DNA of 64,000 nt, from NCBI RefSeq assembly GCF_029784165.1, contig NC_073696.1, positions 241,040,892 through 241,104,891 on the forward strand. The letters run 5' to 3'. The notes beneath the pieces were generated by a model. The model ran no database searches and was not told the origin of the DNA. It worked only from the letters and a program-made list of their open reading frames with translations. The stretch is from Wyeomyia smithii (taxonomy: Eukaryota > Arthropoda > Insecta > Diptera > Culicidae). Both the position numbers and the translations under genes were made by a program. This document shows, piece by piece, positions 33,740 through 47,185 of this stretch. Positions within the stretch are counted from its first letter, which is position 1; each line of letters begins with the position of its first letter.

Positions 33740-36700
33740 TTTTCATATATACATAATTGCTAATGAATCACCTCATGTAGAATTCAATTATCACTGTAAA
33801 TCATCCAAAAAATATTCACTTATCAATAAATGGCATTGACAAACACAAATAACCTCAAAGTTTATCTGAAGAAGCTAGTGGTCCTGAATCACATAATTTT
33901 TCGTGCATGTCTTACTAATTGCAGCAATCAGTTGTAAAATTATCTACGCTATCGTAAAATGCAGAAAACTGCTATTTGAACTGTTATATCATAGATGGAG
34001 AATGCACTATTTGCCCTTGTCTATAGCCTCTTCGTAGCCACTGCCTAAATTAATATATCTTAGTGCAACTTGATACAAAAGACAACCACAAAACAGTTCA
34101 ATTTCATTCTTGTTTTGGATACGGCAGCAAGTGACAGCAAGTACAGAGGTGAACGTCATCTGGAGCAAAGAGACTATTAAATTAATTAACCCCAATTGAG
34201 TCTATTCCCAAATCTATGCCAAGAAAGACATTGACACAAGACAGGCTGTCGTATTCTACGTTAACTATGCGGTCGTGTCTCATAAACAACCTCTTCCACT
34301 TTTTCATAATCATAAAACTGATAGTCGATAATGCCAGAGTCAAAAAATGACCAAAAAATTTAAACCGTATTTTCAGGGTGTCTAGCGTCGGGAAAAGTCA
34401 GGGAACTTTTACAACAATCAAGGAAAATGCTGTTTTAGTGGCATTTTGACCTGCAGATGAATTTTTATTTTCGGTCATTCGAATATTGAATATTTTTTAA
34501 TTCAGTGTCCTTCAATTGTTTTCTCACTCTTATTCTAACGCTAATCAGTATATTTGTATATTCGGTAGTCATATGTTCAGATATGTTTAGAATTAGGCTG
34601 ACCTGACATACCATTTTGAACGGGACAATCTGTTTTTTTTTGACTATTTTCACCCGTCCCGTATTTCTGTCATGTCGTACCGTTTTCTGAATACTTCTTG
34701 AAACTCGCATGAAGCTTCAATGATTACAGAGTTTGTAACAGTCTTCTGTCTTTCTGATAGTATAGTGCGACTGGTTGTAAACAAATCTTTTAAAGAAACT
34801 TATGAAATGGCGTGAAGTCGAAAAATATTTCTGATCACAGACAGACGTTCAAATAAAAGCAATAATCATTGAAAACTCCGTGTAAATATTCAAACAAATA
34901 TGCTACAACTAGCACCGCATGGTGAACTTATCGCTACAACAATATCAATCTACAAATTAACGTCGCTGGTAGCGTTATATGGTAACATATTGCCAGCAGA
35001 TATTTCATTTTTTAACGATTATAAAACTTGGCTTATATGTTACACTATTCTACACATATTTTGCAGTCAACAGTTGGTGTTCGAATCCCCATTTCTTTCT
35101 CAATCGAGATTTGATCGTACGATGGCTTGATCAATGAACCAACTTCGTATATCGAAATGAGCTGGCAAGCCACGAAATATTTAACGATTTCTAGTAATAA
35201 ACTATTATTGTAACAGCATATTTCTAGTAAAAAAAAACTAGATAAAGTATTTGGTATGACAAATTAATTTTAAATTTACATTCTGCGACAAGCATTTTGA
35301 ATTTTCTATCAGTTTTTGAAGTGGGAATAAATCTTTGTTTTCTATACTGGTATGCATTTTGTAAAATTGGAAATGAAACTGGCAAATGTTGCTTCAGATT
35401 TCAAACGATAATAACAGCATAACCACATGATAGATAACAATAACCAATATGTTGGTGGATAGGTAAAATGTTAAACAATTTTGTAATCAATATTTTTTAG
35501 CGGTAAAAATCGATAAAAAGTGTCAAGGACAAATGTACGCGAACAATGAACCAATCACATGCGAGCATTCCTAGCACAGACGACATGACTAGACACCAAC
35601 CATTCCCTGTGATATTCTCTGAATCAATATCCAAAAAAAAAATTGACAGAGTCTCTCCGTCCCAATAGGTCAATTCATGTTTGCTTCCATGAACCTGGAC
35701 TAATTTGATGTCTTGAAGGTAAAGGTTTTTCGAAAAGTTTGAAACAACCGCTTTTCTTGAACAATTTTTAAATCTGCTGTTAGAGCGTAATAGAAACTGA
35801 TGTCTTGAAAGAAAACATGCTGGTAAAAGCAACAGTGCCGTAGAGTATATGTGGAGCAGAGCGCCGCTAGTTTCTCGTCGTCTATCATTGCAGCCGGCAC
35901 GACTTCTATTCGCGTGCAATCAAAACTGCAATGCTGCTACTGATGATGATTGAAAGTTCATCTCATGAATATGATGACCTTAAAAACCATAAATAAGCTA
36001 AGAAGAATTTTACATTTTTGCAACGGTTATAAGTTATTTTTATTTATTTTTTATCTTCGATATTCACCAAATAATCGTGACCGACATAATATCGAACGAG
36101 TAAGTTCATAAAAATACTAATTTATTGAAGAGTAAGAGCCGGTGAGTGCTTATGAATTTTTTGTCCATTTACTAAGATCTATCCTGAATCTTTTTTTTAC
36201 ATTTCAACATTGTTAGATATTTTTTCATTTTTAACTTTACGAATAAAATAATATACTTATATTAGCTGTCTTCGTAATACAGTGAATGTAATTGTTGGCA
36301 AATGTAACAAGCTTGTTAGGCAAAAAACTGAATATTTTTAAACTTTAACTTCGTTGTAATTGTTAAATGTTGTTTGCACAAAAAAACACTACTGGCACAA
36401 CATCACCAGGTGTAAATGAAGTTCTTTCGAGTGTAATTGAATATATTTCTGAAATAATGAAGGGAGGGTGAGAATTAAAACACGTAAATCACTGAACAAA
36501 CGAATTATTATGTCTGTATTATTAATTATTATGTCTGTATTACAGTATTTAGTCCTACGTTACCATTTCATACAACCGTAGGGCTGTATACCTTGTAGAA
36601 TTTTTCATGGCTTAAAAAACATAAAAAATCTGAAATGCAAGGTTGTTTTCAGGAAAACATCGCGCGAGTAAATTTTAGATGAAAACAGGACTGGTATGCA

Positions 36701-36844
36701 TATTTATGTCAGCTTGACTCTTAATCTTGACAAATGCACTACTTATTGTTCCTTCTGATATATCTGAAATGCTGTTTCGCAATAAAAATAACATCAATGT
36801 GTTTTTTTTTCTGTGACAATCGTTTTCAAAACCAAAAACATATC
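33740..36844. other. Intronic stretch without supported genes
   Basis: AT-rich. Common mosquito-type repeat scraps appear (34370-34430 and 34600-34690) but I cannot delimit elements. No frame shows a domain. Confidence 0.35.
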
Positions 36845-36852
36845 ACATATAC

Positions 36853-37151
36853 CAGCGGTTCTCAACCTGGGGTATGCGTACCCCAGGGGATACGGGAAAT
36901 AAAAATCAGTAATGGCGGACGAAGCAATTTCTCGTTATATTATTTACATTATTGTTTTTCAATCTTGCTCTTAAAACATGGCTGTTGCAATTAAACAAAC
37001 CATTGTTTAATTTAAAACCTGAACTAGACTACAAAACGCGATGTACCACTACTCTCACCCAATCTGCGAAAACAAACCAAGCCAGCGGGTACAATTGATT
37101 TGGCAAGTGTTGCCAAGGGGTACGCGGTTAAAAAAAGGTTGAGAACCGCTG
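36853..37151. mobile_element. hAT-type MITE, second copy, inverted
   Basis: Same CAGCGGTTCTCAACCT / AGGTTGAGAACCGCTG ends as 3563-3880, reversed in orientation. A perfect 8-bp TSD ACATATAC lies at 36845-36852 and 37152-37159. Length 299 bp. Confidence 0.92.
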
Positions 37152-37451
37152 ACATATACTAATGATTTAATGGTTTAAATGATAGCAAAGATCTGGAAAA
37201 ATATTGAAATCTTCTGGAAAAACCTGGAAAAATAGAAGAATTTTATTTTTGAAATTGATTGGACACCCTGTTTTTCATTTCTTTTTTGTTTAAAACAATC
37301 TGAAAAAACTATGAAAAATATGAGCGCTTAAAAAAGTAGCGCTTCCTCTTAATTTGCAATTGTTTTAACTATAGTTCTTTCATTTTTTGATTGAGTATTT
37401 TGGGTTCAAGGACAAACGGTATTGAAACCACAAATGGTCGATTTCGTGTCA

Positions 37452-37613
37452 CCATTCCGAATTTTCAAAAGCGCAAGACCCGGCAACATTTAATGCGTCA
37501 CTTATGAAAATGCTATTTTATGATTGCTGCGGTGAAGCAAGCATACAATAGCGTTTTCACAAAAAAACGCGTTATTTATTTCCGAGTCTTGTGCTTCTGA
37601 AAATTCGAAGTGG
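37452..37613. repeat. Inverted repeat, 32-bp arms
   Basis: Arms 37452-37483 and 37582-37613 share CCGAATTTTCA-AAGC and CAAGAC-CGG with few mismatches. A loop of about 100 bp contains ACGCGTT. Probably a small MITE. Confidence 0.6.
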
Positions 37614-37659
37614 TGGCTTCAGATTATAAGTCACTCAACTATACATCCGCCTGAACGCA

Positions 37660-38110
37660 GAAAAATTGATTATTCGAATATTGTACTATTGAAAATTGTC
37701 AAGCCTTGTAAAACGCAGAATTCGACCCCTGATTGATCGTTTTATGCTAACGTGCTCAAGCACGGTCGACAGAATTTCATACCTAGAAAACCAGTTAAAC
37801 ACTCTGGGCTATACAGAAGCCTAATGCTTGTCAAATCAATCAGTTTACTAATGGATGGCCACTAGGACGATTCAAACTAAGCAGCAGCGAGTACCAGCAG
37901 CAGTAGTGCTACCAGCGTCAGCGGTAGATCCAGCGGCACCACTTCCTTCTCTAGCAAAAAGCTGCCGTTGGCTAGCACTTCCTCCAGTGAAGAGCTTTAC
38001 CATGTTTTGGAAACACATAAACGAGGAGTAAATAAAATCTTTTGGCCGTCAAATATTCAGTTTAAAAATAGCTTTCCACTGTTTTATCAGAAGGGTGCCT
38101 GATTCCCACT
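37660..38110 (+). repeat. Repeat with TATA-initiator module, copy B
   Basis: Shares with copy A (32860) the phrases TTGATTG-TCG, TACCTAG--A-CC, CTATA-A-AAG and AATCAGTTTACTA, and a CAGCAGC-rich leader. The TATA-like TATACA (37810) lies 32 bp before the initiator A (37842). The following 150 bp are Ser/CAG-rich but closed to translation. Confidence 0.45.
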
Positions 38111-38114
38111 GTCG

Positions 38115-39648
38115 GAGAGATGCGATCGGCATCATATCCGGAATTAAATTAAACAACAAATTGTGCTTTTGAGGACAGCAGCGGGTAGTGGTAGTGGCAT
38201 TGGCACTGGCAGACTTTCCTTGTCGGCTTTCGGCTCATATCATTTTACTATTGAATGATGGGACGGACGGCCCACTCTGTGCAGGCTTGTACGGTCACGG
38301 TATAACAACTTTTCACTGCGATAATCGTCTTCTTTCCTTCTGACGGTAGCAAGGCTCGCTGTCTAAACACATTCTTGAACAAACATGTCAAACGAGTACT
38401 CGTCACCACGACGTTTTTTTCCTCAAACGTATTTTGACATTTTTTTAGAAATGAAAATTCCGCACGTTGTGAGCGGAGATTTTGGAAATAACTTGTATCA
38501 TTGATTTTAAAATAATATTTCTCAATATAAACAGAACGAAGTAGACAGGAATAGACCATAATAACATCGCCAAACAAATGTAATTATGCATCTTTTCGAT
38601 GCGCGAGTGTCAATTGACTATCTGTTCTCTATGTGAGAGGCGACGGTTGTTCTACATTTACGAGCGAAAGCCTACTGCAACGCACAATAAGGAAACGAAA
38701 TCGATTGGAAGGGTTCATCGTTCACTAACCTACTCCTGTGAAACTCCGCCTACCATCTAATTTTCAGTTTGAATACGTAAGAGTTGTGTGCAAAGCCACG
38801 ACCGCTGTACGTTGCACCACTTGCGTTGTTGTGTTAGGAAGTGATCGCGAGTTCTCTGAGTCACATACGTTATCTCAATGTTATTAACCTTTATCCAATA
38901 CTATTTATTAGTGTGAATCTCTGGGGATAATCTGGTGGTCCTGGAACGATTTAAAATGGCAACTGGGGCAACGATTTACGGCCTATTAATATTCCTGGTT
39001 CCGGCAATACTCGTATGAGCAGGTATTTGGCCTTCTTTAGCTAATTTCCAGGAGCGAGTTATTTTCTTAGTATTGGATAAAAGTTATTGTGATTCACTTT
39101 TAAGTACAAAAATGCATGTATTGTAACAAACAACTTCATGTAGTTCTACGTCAACCTTGTGGTCTAAGTGCTGCATACAACTTTATGATTTGGAATTGTT
39201 TTTTTACTTAATATTTCGGAATATCAATTTTGGATATTTGATTATGAAATTTGGATACTTGTTTGGAGGAGATATAGATTAAAATTTTAGATTTAAATTT
39301 ATTTCTATATATGTGTTGTTTTTCTGTTTTTACATCTATTTTTATCTGCTTCGAATATTTCCAACCGTTTTTTACTCATAGCTTACTTTTCGTTCCTGTC
39401 CTATTGTCTTGTTTTACTTTCTTGTTTCATTCGTGGTTTTTTCCTGGTTTCTTTGTGTGATTCTAATTTACACATTATTTTCTCTGTAAATCACCCAGTT
39501 TTTTCTTCATTTGTGTTCTGATCATGTTGAATTATTACCGTAATTGTCAATTTCTTTCAGTTCTACTCTCGGATTCCAAACTTTGTTCTGTTCTTCATTA
39601 GTTAATTATCAATTTTCACGCAACAAAAAATGTAATGTTTTGATGAAT
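38115..39648. other. Intronic stretch without supported genes
   Basis: No gene. 38640-38880 is repeat-free and of mixed composition. 38950-39050 resembles the dispersed repeat seen at 10120-10440. Confidence 0.35.
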
Positions 39649-39650
39649 TA

Positions 39651-39984
39651 CAGTCGAATCCCTCTATAATGACACTTTTTATAGTGACAAATCTCGCTAT
39701 AGCGACATTCTCAACAGTCCCTTCTGTTTAATACTAAAACTCTTCGTTTTATTGCAACATTTCGCTATCAAGACCTTCCTCTATAACGGCATACCAAAAC
39801 TAATACTTGTCATTCTTTATTGCGACAATAGTACAGTCGAATCTCTCTATAACGACATTGCTGAATCTATAACGACATTCTCAACGGTACCTTCTGTTCT
39901 ACATATGCAAACATTCTCCGTATTATTGCGATATTTCGCTATAACAGCAATCCCTTGCGATGTCGCTATGAAGGGATTCGACTG
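39651..39984. mobile_element. pogo-like (Tigger-type) MITE, composite
   Basis: Inverted ends CAGTCGAATCCCTCTATAAT and GAAGGGATTCGACTG with TA on both sides (39649-39650, 39985-39986). The theme CTATAACGACATT...CGCTATA recurs inside. A second left end, TACAGTCGAATCTCTCTATA, lies at 39832, so the element is two units, the first without its right end. No transposase. Confidence 0.78.
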
Positions 39985-40277
39985 TATGCGTTTAATGATT
40001 TTTTTTCCTTTATTATAGAGACTTTCAGTCTTCGACTGGTTCGTCAGGTGTGTTTAATGATATAAACACTCTTCTATCAGTATTTTTCTCTTTTTTTCTA
40101 TTTTTTGTCCAATTTAAAATAAAATTAAATCTCTGAGCAACTGTAACGTTGTCGTTCTTGTTTTGAGCTCAAATATTTATATCTTAAGTGCAATCCTAAA
40201 ATAACAGGCAAAATTATTATCTGCAATTTTGCCGGAGACAGAATTTTTTTTGCCTCTATACATATCTTTACCATTGA

Positions 40278-41284
40278 TAGGTACCGTGGAATGGGGTGAA
40301 ATTGATCAGTGGGGTGAAATTGATCACCTGGAAATTCGTGATACAAAATACTAATCAAAAGATACTGATCTTACAAAACTAGGCAATGTTTACGAGTCCT
40401 AAATTGCAAATTTTGAAAGATTCACATACCTGTCAAAGTTAACCCTTGCATGCTCGGTGCAATTTAACATATTTTCGAAAAATTCTTCTAACTCAGTCAA
40501 AACTCAATCAAATTTGATCGTACGAGTTTCTAAATAACAAAAAAAGTAATGACTTTACTTGAAGCAATCTTAATTAGGGGTTAATTACATTAAATTTGGA
40601 GAAGTGAGTGAAGTTTGCTAAAAGCTCAAAAAATATAATTTCCAACAATGATTTTTCCATACCATCAAAGTAATACTGATGAATTCACATGAAATCTCAA
40701 GGATTTCAATTTCAGAGCTAGTTTTTAAGCTTTTGCAACAAACCAAATTGAAATCGATCTAACAATGATCAAATGAGAGCAAATTTAGCAAACTGCAGCT
40801 CGTGAACCAAAATGAATAAACTTTAACCTGAAATATCGTTATTTTCGTTTCCGAACTACCTGTGAGGGATATTTTTCAGTCCAGAAATCATCATTTATCA
40901 TAAACATAAAGAAAAAAGGCACATCACCAATAGCATGTATGGATTTCAGGGGTGATCAATTTCATCCCGATTTATCTCATATTACCTCATAGAATTCTCG
41001 AATTTATATCAAGAAATAGACGACAGAAATTTCACCAATAGCCATAGAGGTTTTCTAGAGCACATACCAGTACATGTTTTAAATATATACTATTTTGGGA
41101 AAAATGTACATGAAGCTAGGTGATTGGAAAATGTTATAAAAATTGATCAATTTCACCCCGTTCCATGGTACTCGGCTCAGGAAAAACTCCAAAATTGAGA
41201 ATTCCCGTTAGCACAAAGAACTCATGAATCGATTTTGGCTAACGGGAAATCTAACTCTAGGAGTTTTTCTTATACCGAGTACCT
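40278..41284. mobile_element. MITE with GGTAC ends and a terminal hairpin
   Basis: Outer ends AGGTACCGTGG... and ...CCGAGTACCT form inverted repeats. TGGAATGGGGTGAAATTGAT (40287) faces ATCAATTTCACCCCGTTCCA (about 41147-41166). The motif GGGGTGAAATTGATCA is repeated at 40312 and, reversed and altered, at 40950-40975. The last 117 bp (41167-41283) form a hairpin of about 48-bp arms. Confidence 0.6.
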
Positions 41285-42125
41285 ATTAATGATAAACATA
41301 TATTTAGAGCCAGAACGGTTTGTTTAAAAAAGAATAGATTATTTTTCTATTGAGATTTTTGAGATATATAATTTACAACCATATTTTTATGTTGTTCCTT
41401 ATTTATTTAGTCTTACGGTGTACATTTTTTTCTGGAAGGACAAAATTACTGTCTACAACTTTTCCGAAGACATTATACCAATAGAACAAACCGTTCTGGC
41501 TCCGTTTTTTCTCATATTTTCATGATCAGACAACAATCTATGTTTAGCTAATCTTTTGTAATTTTTATAAAAAACAAACAATATATAGAAACAATGAGGA
41601 ATTTGGAATAAATAATTTTATACTTTTGTTTTGACTTATATTGTTTAAAAAAATTTGCTACTGTGCATATTTTTTTTGAAAGACAAAATTACTAGGTATC
41701 TACAACATCTCTAGAGCGTCGATATCCCGATGATTTCCAGCTCCCCGGGAGAAATCGAGAAATAAAAATTCGATTTCTCGGAAAATCCCCTGAAATAAAA
41801 GAAAAATCGTTAAAAACAGTTAAAAATAGACGACAAATTGTTGTTCTGCAAAAAATTCATCAAAGATACCAACTTCCTGTTTCGTCGTGGACAAATAAAT
41901 AAAGTGTGTTAATCTGAAACATTCCATTCCAGAAAATATTTGCCGGGATTTGGATAATTATTTTCCGGGAGCCTTGGAATTCATCCTGACAAACGAGGGG
42001 TCAACCAACTGGAACAAACTCGAATGCAATTATTATTTATTTACTGCGTTGATTCGAACAAACATAAAAAATCAATTTTTAAAGACCTCGTGTCACTAGT
42101 AGTCTGGTTTCAGCGAGAATTGCTT
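41285..42125. other. Intronic stretch, repeat scraps
   Basis: Two related phrases (CGGTTTGTTTAAAAAAGAAT / GACAAAATTACTGTCTACAA near 41320-41460, and GACAAAATTACTAGGTATCT near 41682) point to an old fold-back repeat. No gene. Confidence 0.4.
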
Positions 42126-42129
42126 AGTA

Positions 42130-42475
42130 AAAAAATCGGATTTTCATCACTTAAATGTCATACCAGGTTCCAACGAATTATCTGTACCAATTCGATTTGC
42201 CATGGTCATGACCTTTGCCTGCGAAAAATGTCAACTGAGATGAACACTGTTTGCTGCCGGAATGCAAGTTTACCTTCGGTAATCAGACCAAGGCCATCAT
42301 TGTTGGAAGATATATTTTTCCTGGCACCCTTGTCTGCTTCAACACGCTGCATGCCAGGCATTTCATAACTGCTTTTGAAAGTTTTTGGCACTAGTTCAAG
42401 AGGAAAAATCTTGGAAAGTCTCAACAGAAATGCTACTGAGTTACACGAAGGCAAATTTTGAACCCCCTTCAAAGC
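42130..42475 (-). pseudogene. ORF1 remnant of a Juan-related LINE
   Basis: The - strand reads GARKNISSNNDGLGLITEGK then LAFRQQTVFISVD, and after a frameshift QAKVMTMANRIGTDNSLE. This parallels the ORF1 tail of the young Juan-like element at 2984-3425 (AAENIFSNVNCLGPITAGKL, SFLQQAMFDL, AKSMFETIQIGT). It is diverged and without an adjacent ORF2, so it is an old fragment of a related family. Confidence 0.5.
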
Positions 42476-42599
42476 CAGCCAGGATGTTTCTTTTCAACCC
42501 CAGCAACGTTTTCAGCAGCGGGTTCGGAATAGGAGCACAAAACACGATCCACCTTCCGGAAGTTGCCCTAATGGGAAGAGCAAATTGAATCTAACCGCC

Positions 42600-45520
42600 C
42601 GAAGGTCGTCACCGTAACCGTCGAGTTTGTCCTCATTGTCGTCGGTTGGTTGGAGCCGGTTATTGCACGACGGTGCTTCTTTGGAATGTGAGGGATATTT
42701 TTTTTCTCAGTGAAAGGAAAACTATTATTACCGTCAACGGGGAGCCGATGTTATCTGCAGTCGTCGGGTTGGCTTTAATATCTTTGCCGATAGTTTCCAT
42801 AGTAGTGCCTCCAGGATACAAATATTATGACTTTTATTATAGACATTCGATGACGTGATGGGAAGTTCGAAGAATGCATTGCTGCTCTTGAAAAATGGCA
42901 TAAACAAATCGATTTACCAGATGTTTGAAATTTTGCTGTCAAAAATTTGAATTTTGCAGGCGAAAAATACCGATTCTACCCTGTGCAGCATATTGATGAT
43001 TGACAGTGAATAAACAGAACATTTTCGACACCTCCTCCTTCCTATTCAGTCATCAGCTAATGGATTCCAAAAAAAAAAATACAAGTTACAGCGTTTAGCC
43101 GTGGAGATTACTGAGAAGTAAACAATATAGACACCGCCGAATAACACCGGCTGATTTTTTTTGTAAACATGACTAGTGACCGATGCAAAACTAATTTAGT
43201 CATGATTGTTTGCAAATTGTAAATATTATATGTTGTCACAGAATGGTGAATCGATTTATTCGAACCACACATCATTTCTAAAAACAACCTCCCAACAGGG
43301 TACAGGTCAACCACCTGAGACTTTCCTTAATGCGTTCCGAGTCATACAAATACGCTACATTAGGACCGATTTGTTCACTCATTAGCTCTGGTAGTTACTC
43401 AGACTCGGCGTGCAAACATACCGAAATAACGTCAGCTTCGCAGTCCAAATCACGGCTTCCCGGTGAGCAAATTTTGCGCGCTGCTCGGGAACCACTCCGC
43501 GGTTTTCGTTTTCTTCTGTTTTCCACTCAACGTAGAGCACGATTCAGTGTTAATCTTATTACATACAATCTTCACAGTCGAAAAAGATCTCCGGCTAGTA
43601 GATCTACGGCTAGTAATACCACTCCCTACGAAACCATCTGGGCAAACTGCCACCAACAGGAAACCTCGTTTCCGCGTTTACGCAACCGGCAACCATAAAT
43701 CTTCCACAAGCCAGACGCACCACTCATCACACGAAAAACTATTTGTCAAAAAATGTTCAACATTTTTCCACACGCACCATCTTCTCGTTTGTTTTCCAAA
43801 CCCAGACGGGACAACCGAGTGGTTCCAATCCAACCCAGCTCTCCTCACCCATCCTCAAGCCTGGCCACGATTTTTCTGTCAGGTGTCAAGAATAGTGAAG
43901 CTAACTCGCACATCAAATCGGTTGAACCACTTTCTTTCGATCTGGCCGTCCAATCTCTCTATCCGTCTGCGGTGCAGTCTGGCCAAATGCGGTCACCCGC
44001 TGGGGGCCTCACACTGTTCCACCGTTCCTAATGGAAATATTTCCAAACCTAGTTCGGCTTAGCCATTCATTTGTATTAATCAACCTATATAGAATTTCAT
44101 ACCAAAAAATGTAGGTGTATGAGTAGCGACGGATACGGAGAAAAGCAGCAACGAAACTATAACCTAACATCGGGGTTGGCATGCCGCCAAAGAGTCTCCC
44201 GCGTTTGCGTTCGCGTCTGCTGGCTAAAATTTATTTTATTTCTTTCCCTCCATCGAGACTAACCAGCGTACTAACCAGCACCAGTGACCGTACGAGCCGG
44301 TCTTGGAACCACTTGGACGGACCGCTAGGGATGGTCATTCTAACTTATTCTAATGTGTTCATTAGTGAAATAAAAATAATCAAGTAAACTGTTTGCGTCT
44401 CCATTCTGGTGGTGACATTGTGTCCGCAGCCGGAAACGCGAGCCGTTTGTGTGATTAGCGTGTCTAAAGCGAGATGTGAGTGGGTGGAGAGTTCGTTTGT
44501 TCTGTTTTTGGTTTTTATAAAACTGAAGCTCAAAAATGTATAATTTCATATTTAATATGTATAAGCATATCTTGAAAACAGTTCAACGAATCGCATTTGT
44601 GCAGATTTAAATAAAACTATTATCGCACACTGGGCCAGGATTGGATTCTGGCAGAACGAAATTATTAGCGCTCTCAGGGTTTGACCAATCGGTTTGCAAT
44701 CTTCTACAAAGTTTCTTGGTATAGCTAGGGCTTCTATTTGGATGTTCGAATCAGTTCGGAATTTAACCGCGAAGGTGGCGTTGCGATGCCAACTTCTCTC
44801 CCTTACACGCTAGAGTTTTGCGAGTTTCGACAAAGTTTTAGATCACTTTATTTTATAAAACTTTTCAGAATATACAAAATTTTTGACTCTGCAATTTTCA
44901 GAGATCTACGAGTTTTTATAAAATTTGTCTGAATTTCACGTTTCATTGTGATAATTCTATGAGTTCGCTCGAATTGATTTCTTACAAATTTTTCTCGATA
45001 GAAATGGAATAGTAACGTCATTTTCTTTTGGGTACAGAAGTTTTTTTAGTACTTAGGTGAAAAAATGACACAAAACTCGAAAAAAATACACAATTTAATG
45101 GTTAGCAAGTATTAGCAAACCATGATTTTCTCTAAAAACTGTCCTTCAAAAAATCTTTATTTTCTGGAACTTTGAGAGAGGTGTTTTTTGTGTTTTTGTT
45201 ATATTTCAATTTGAATATAACCATAGATTTCATGTTAAAATACAATTGCTATTTATTTATTGCATGGAATTCAGTCTTCATCAAAGTTTCTCGGTGTAAT
45301 AAGAGCTTCAATTTGACGTTTAGTTTAGCTCAAGATTTGGCCGCAGAGAAGGCGCTTCGACACCAACTTTTTATTTTTACACGCTAGAGTTTGCAGTTTT
45401 CGACAAAGTTTCAGATTATAAAATTTTATGTTACTTCGTAGAAGACACGAATATAAATGGAAAAGACCTTTGTATTGTTTCGTTATATATACCCCATCCG
45501 CGCGGATTGAACAAAGGCAA
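42600..45520. other. Intronic stretch without supported genes
   Basis: 43330-44350 has mixed composition with frames up to 199 codons on + strand, none with a recognisable domain; Pro/Ser-rich text suggests chance frames. 44640-44840 and 45260-45440 are diverged direct copies sharing TACACGCTAGAGTTT and TTTCGACAAAGTTT. No gene called. Confidence 0.35.
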
Positions 45521-45525
45521 CTTAC

Positions 45526-45682
45526 TGATATAGTAGAGTTGCGTCCCGCGCTTTTTTCGATACTGGAAGATTTTAGCTCTTACTACTCACAATGGGGTTC
45601 GCTTTGATATAGTAGAGTTGCGTCCCGCGCTTTTTCGATACTGGGAGATTTTAGCTCTCACTACTCGCAATGGGGTTCGCTT
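45526..45682. repeat. 79-bp tandem duplication
   Basis: TGATATAGTAGAGTTGCGTC begins at 45526 and again at 45605. The two copies differ at only a few positions. The second copy runs into the LINE endonuclease frame at 45670, so the duplication arose within or beside that element. Confidence 0.85.
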
Positions 45683-46420
45683 CACAACGACAACCGATCT
45701 CCCTTATCTGTAACTTGATCGACGACTTCGATATGATGCTTTTGAATACTAGGATAGCGACATATGTACCTAATCTTCCAGCACGTGAAAGCATGCTTGA
45801 CCTATCCTTTTGCTTGACATCACGAGCGTTAGATTGCCAGGGGAAAGTAATCAATGATCCCCACGGTAGTGATCACCTTTCAATCGTTATCTCAATTGCT
45901 TATGGTTCAACTCCTCCGGATCCAATCAACATATCATACGACCTCACACGTGATTGGAAGTGTTATGAGACATTCATAGCGGAATCCATCGAATCACACA
46001 AGTACTTTCCTCTGGAGGAAGAATACGCGTTCTTTTCTGGGTTAATATTCGACGCCGCTGTCCAAGTTTAGACGAAACCGGTACCTGGGGTAACGATTAG
46101 TGTTCTGGACTATACGAGCGAAGGTCCTCGGCGTATGAGGACTTCCGGAAGTACGTAACTGTTAATTTGCTTCGAAAGTACGAGGTACTGGACAGGCGTT
46201 TTTAGTAACTACGGAAGAGCTTCGTTTTCGATGTTGTTTCGTTATTCGTGCAACAATGAAGATTCAGGATTGGATAGAATCGAATTCAACCTGTTGCAAA
46301 ATCTACCCGATTCTTTAAGAAGACGCTCGTTAAATTTGTTCAACATTTTGTTAAGAGATCTATATACGTCCAGGAAAGCCTGGAAAATCGGCTGCTACCA
46401 ATCCTAGAGCAACACAACAC
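45670..46420 (+). pseudogene. LINE endonuclease fragment (R1/LOA-like)
   Basis: An open frame of 133 residues (45670-46068) carries LICNLIDDFDMMLLNTRIAT, LDLSFCLTSRALDC and the endonuclease end motif PHGSDHLSIVISI (catalytic Asp-His pair). Downstream - after a stop - scattered text such as DRIEFNLLQNLPDSLRRRS (about 46275-46335) belongs to the linker before the reverse transcriptase. The first part of the endonuclease and the whole polymerase are absent. The clade call is by resemblance to mosquito LOA-type elements and is weak. Confidence 0.6.
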
Positions 46421-46424
46421 GCCT

Positions 46425-47185
46425 GTGCTATCCTGCTACTGTGGGAAAAAGGCGATCGAGCGGTACGATTCGAACAACGTGGTTATGGTTCCCTACAGTG
46501 ATGGTTTGGGGAGCCAATCCATCGAAAACGAGCAACAGAATAAATCTAGCTGGCGTTTGGCGACGAATAAGGTCGATAAGACCACTGTACAAAATTTATT
46601 GAAAGGGGTTGAGCGGAAGGCACGGCAGTTCGGATTTGGCAAACCAAAATAATAAACGTACATTTGTTCCTTTAAATATGTGAGTTGAACTTCCAAAATA
46701 AACATAGGAAGTTTTTTGTATTATGAATTTTGACTGAAAGAAACGATTTTTTGTCGACCAATTTTTGCGCGTTCCAGTCTTTATAGTATAATGCCTCAGA
46801 GAAAACTCAACAGTTGGCAATCATCATTGAACTCAGATGAACTAGGACGGTGGCCACATTCAATTTTTCCCAAGGTATCGACGAAAGCATGGTTCAAAGG
46901 GTTGGATGTAAGTCGGGACTTCATTCACGTGATGTCTAGACATTTCTATGATTTTTCCCACACTCATAAATATCACGATGTTTAAAGTCTTCTACATACA
47001 AAAAATCTTTTGTTGCAATGTGATGTTTTTAAAGCCATGTGAAAACTTGTGAAAAATTCTACGCAGGAGTTACATCCGTCGTAAAGAAACACCATCAATT
47101 AAGAAATCAGCGTTAAAAGCTGCATAAGCATGACGTGCAAAAAACTGTGCAATCGGCACAAAATAGCTTATTAGAAAGGCTGAGT
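46425..47185. other. Unassigned stretch after the LINE fragment
   Basis: A + frame at 46425-46649 (75 residues, ending TVQNLLKGVERKARQFGFGK) has no family I can name; it may be a transposon tail, since AATAAA-like words follow. 46660-47185 has nothing supported. Confidence 0.3.

Noticed and set aside
43463..44062. 199-codon + strand frame
   Set aside because: No recognisable domain; low-complexity Ser/Pro/His content and an overlapping frame of 92 codons fit chance.
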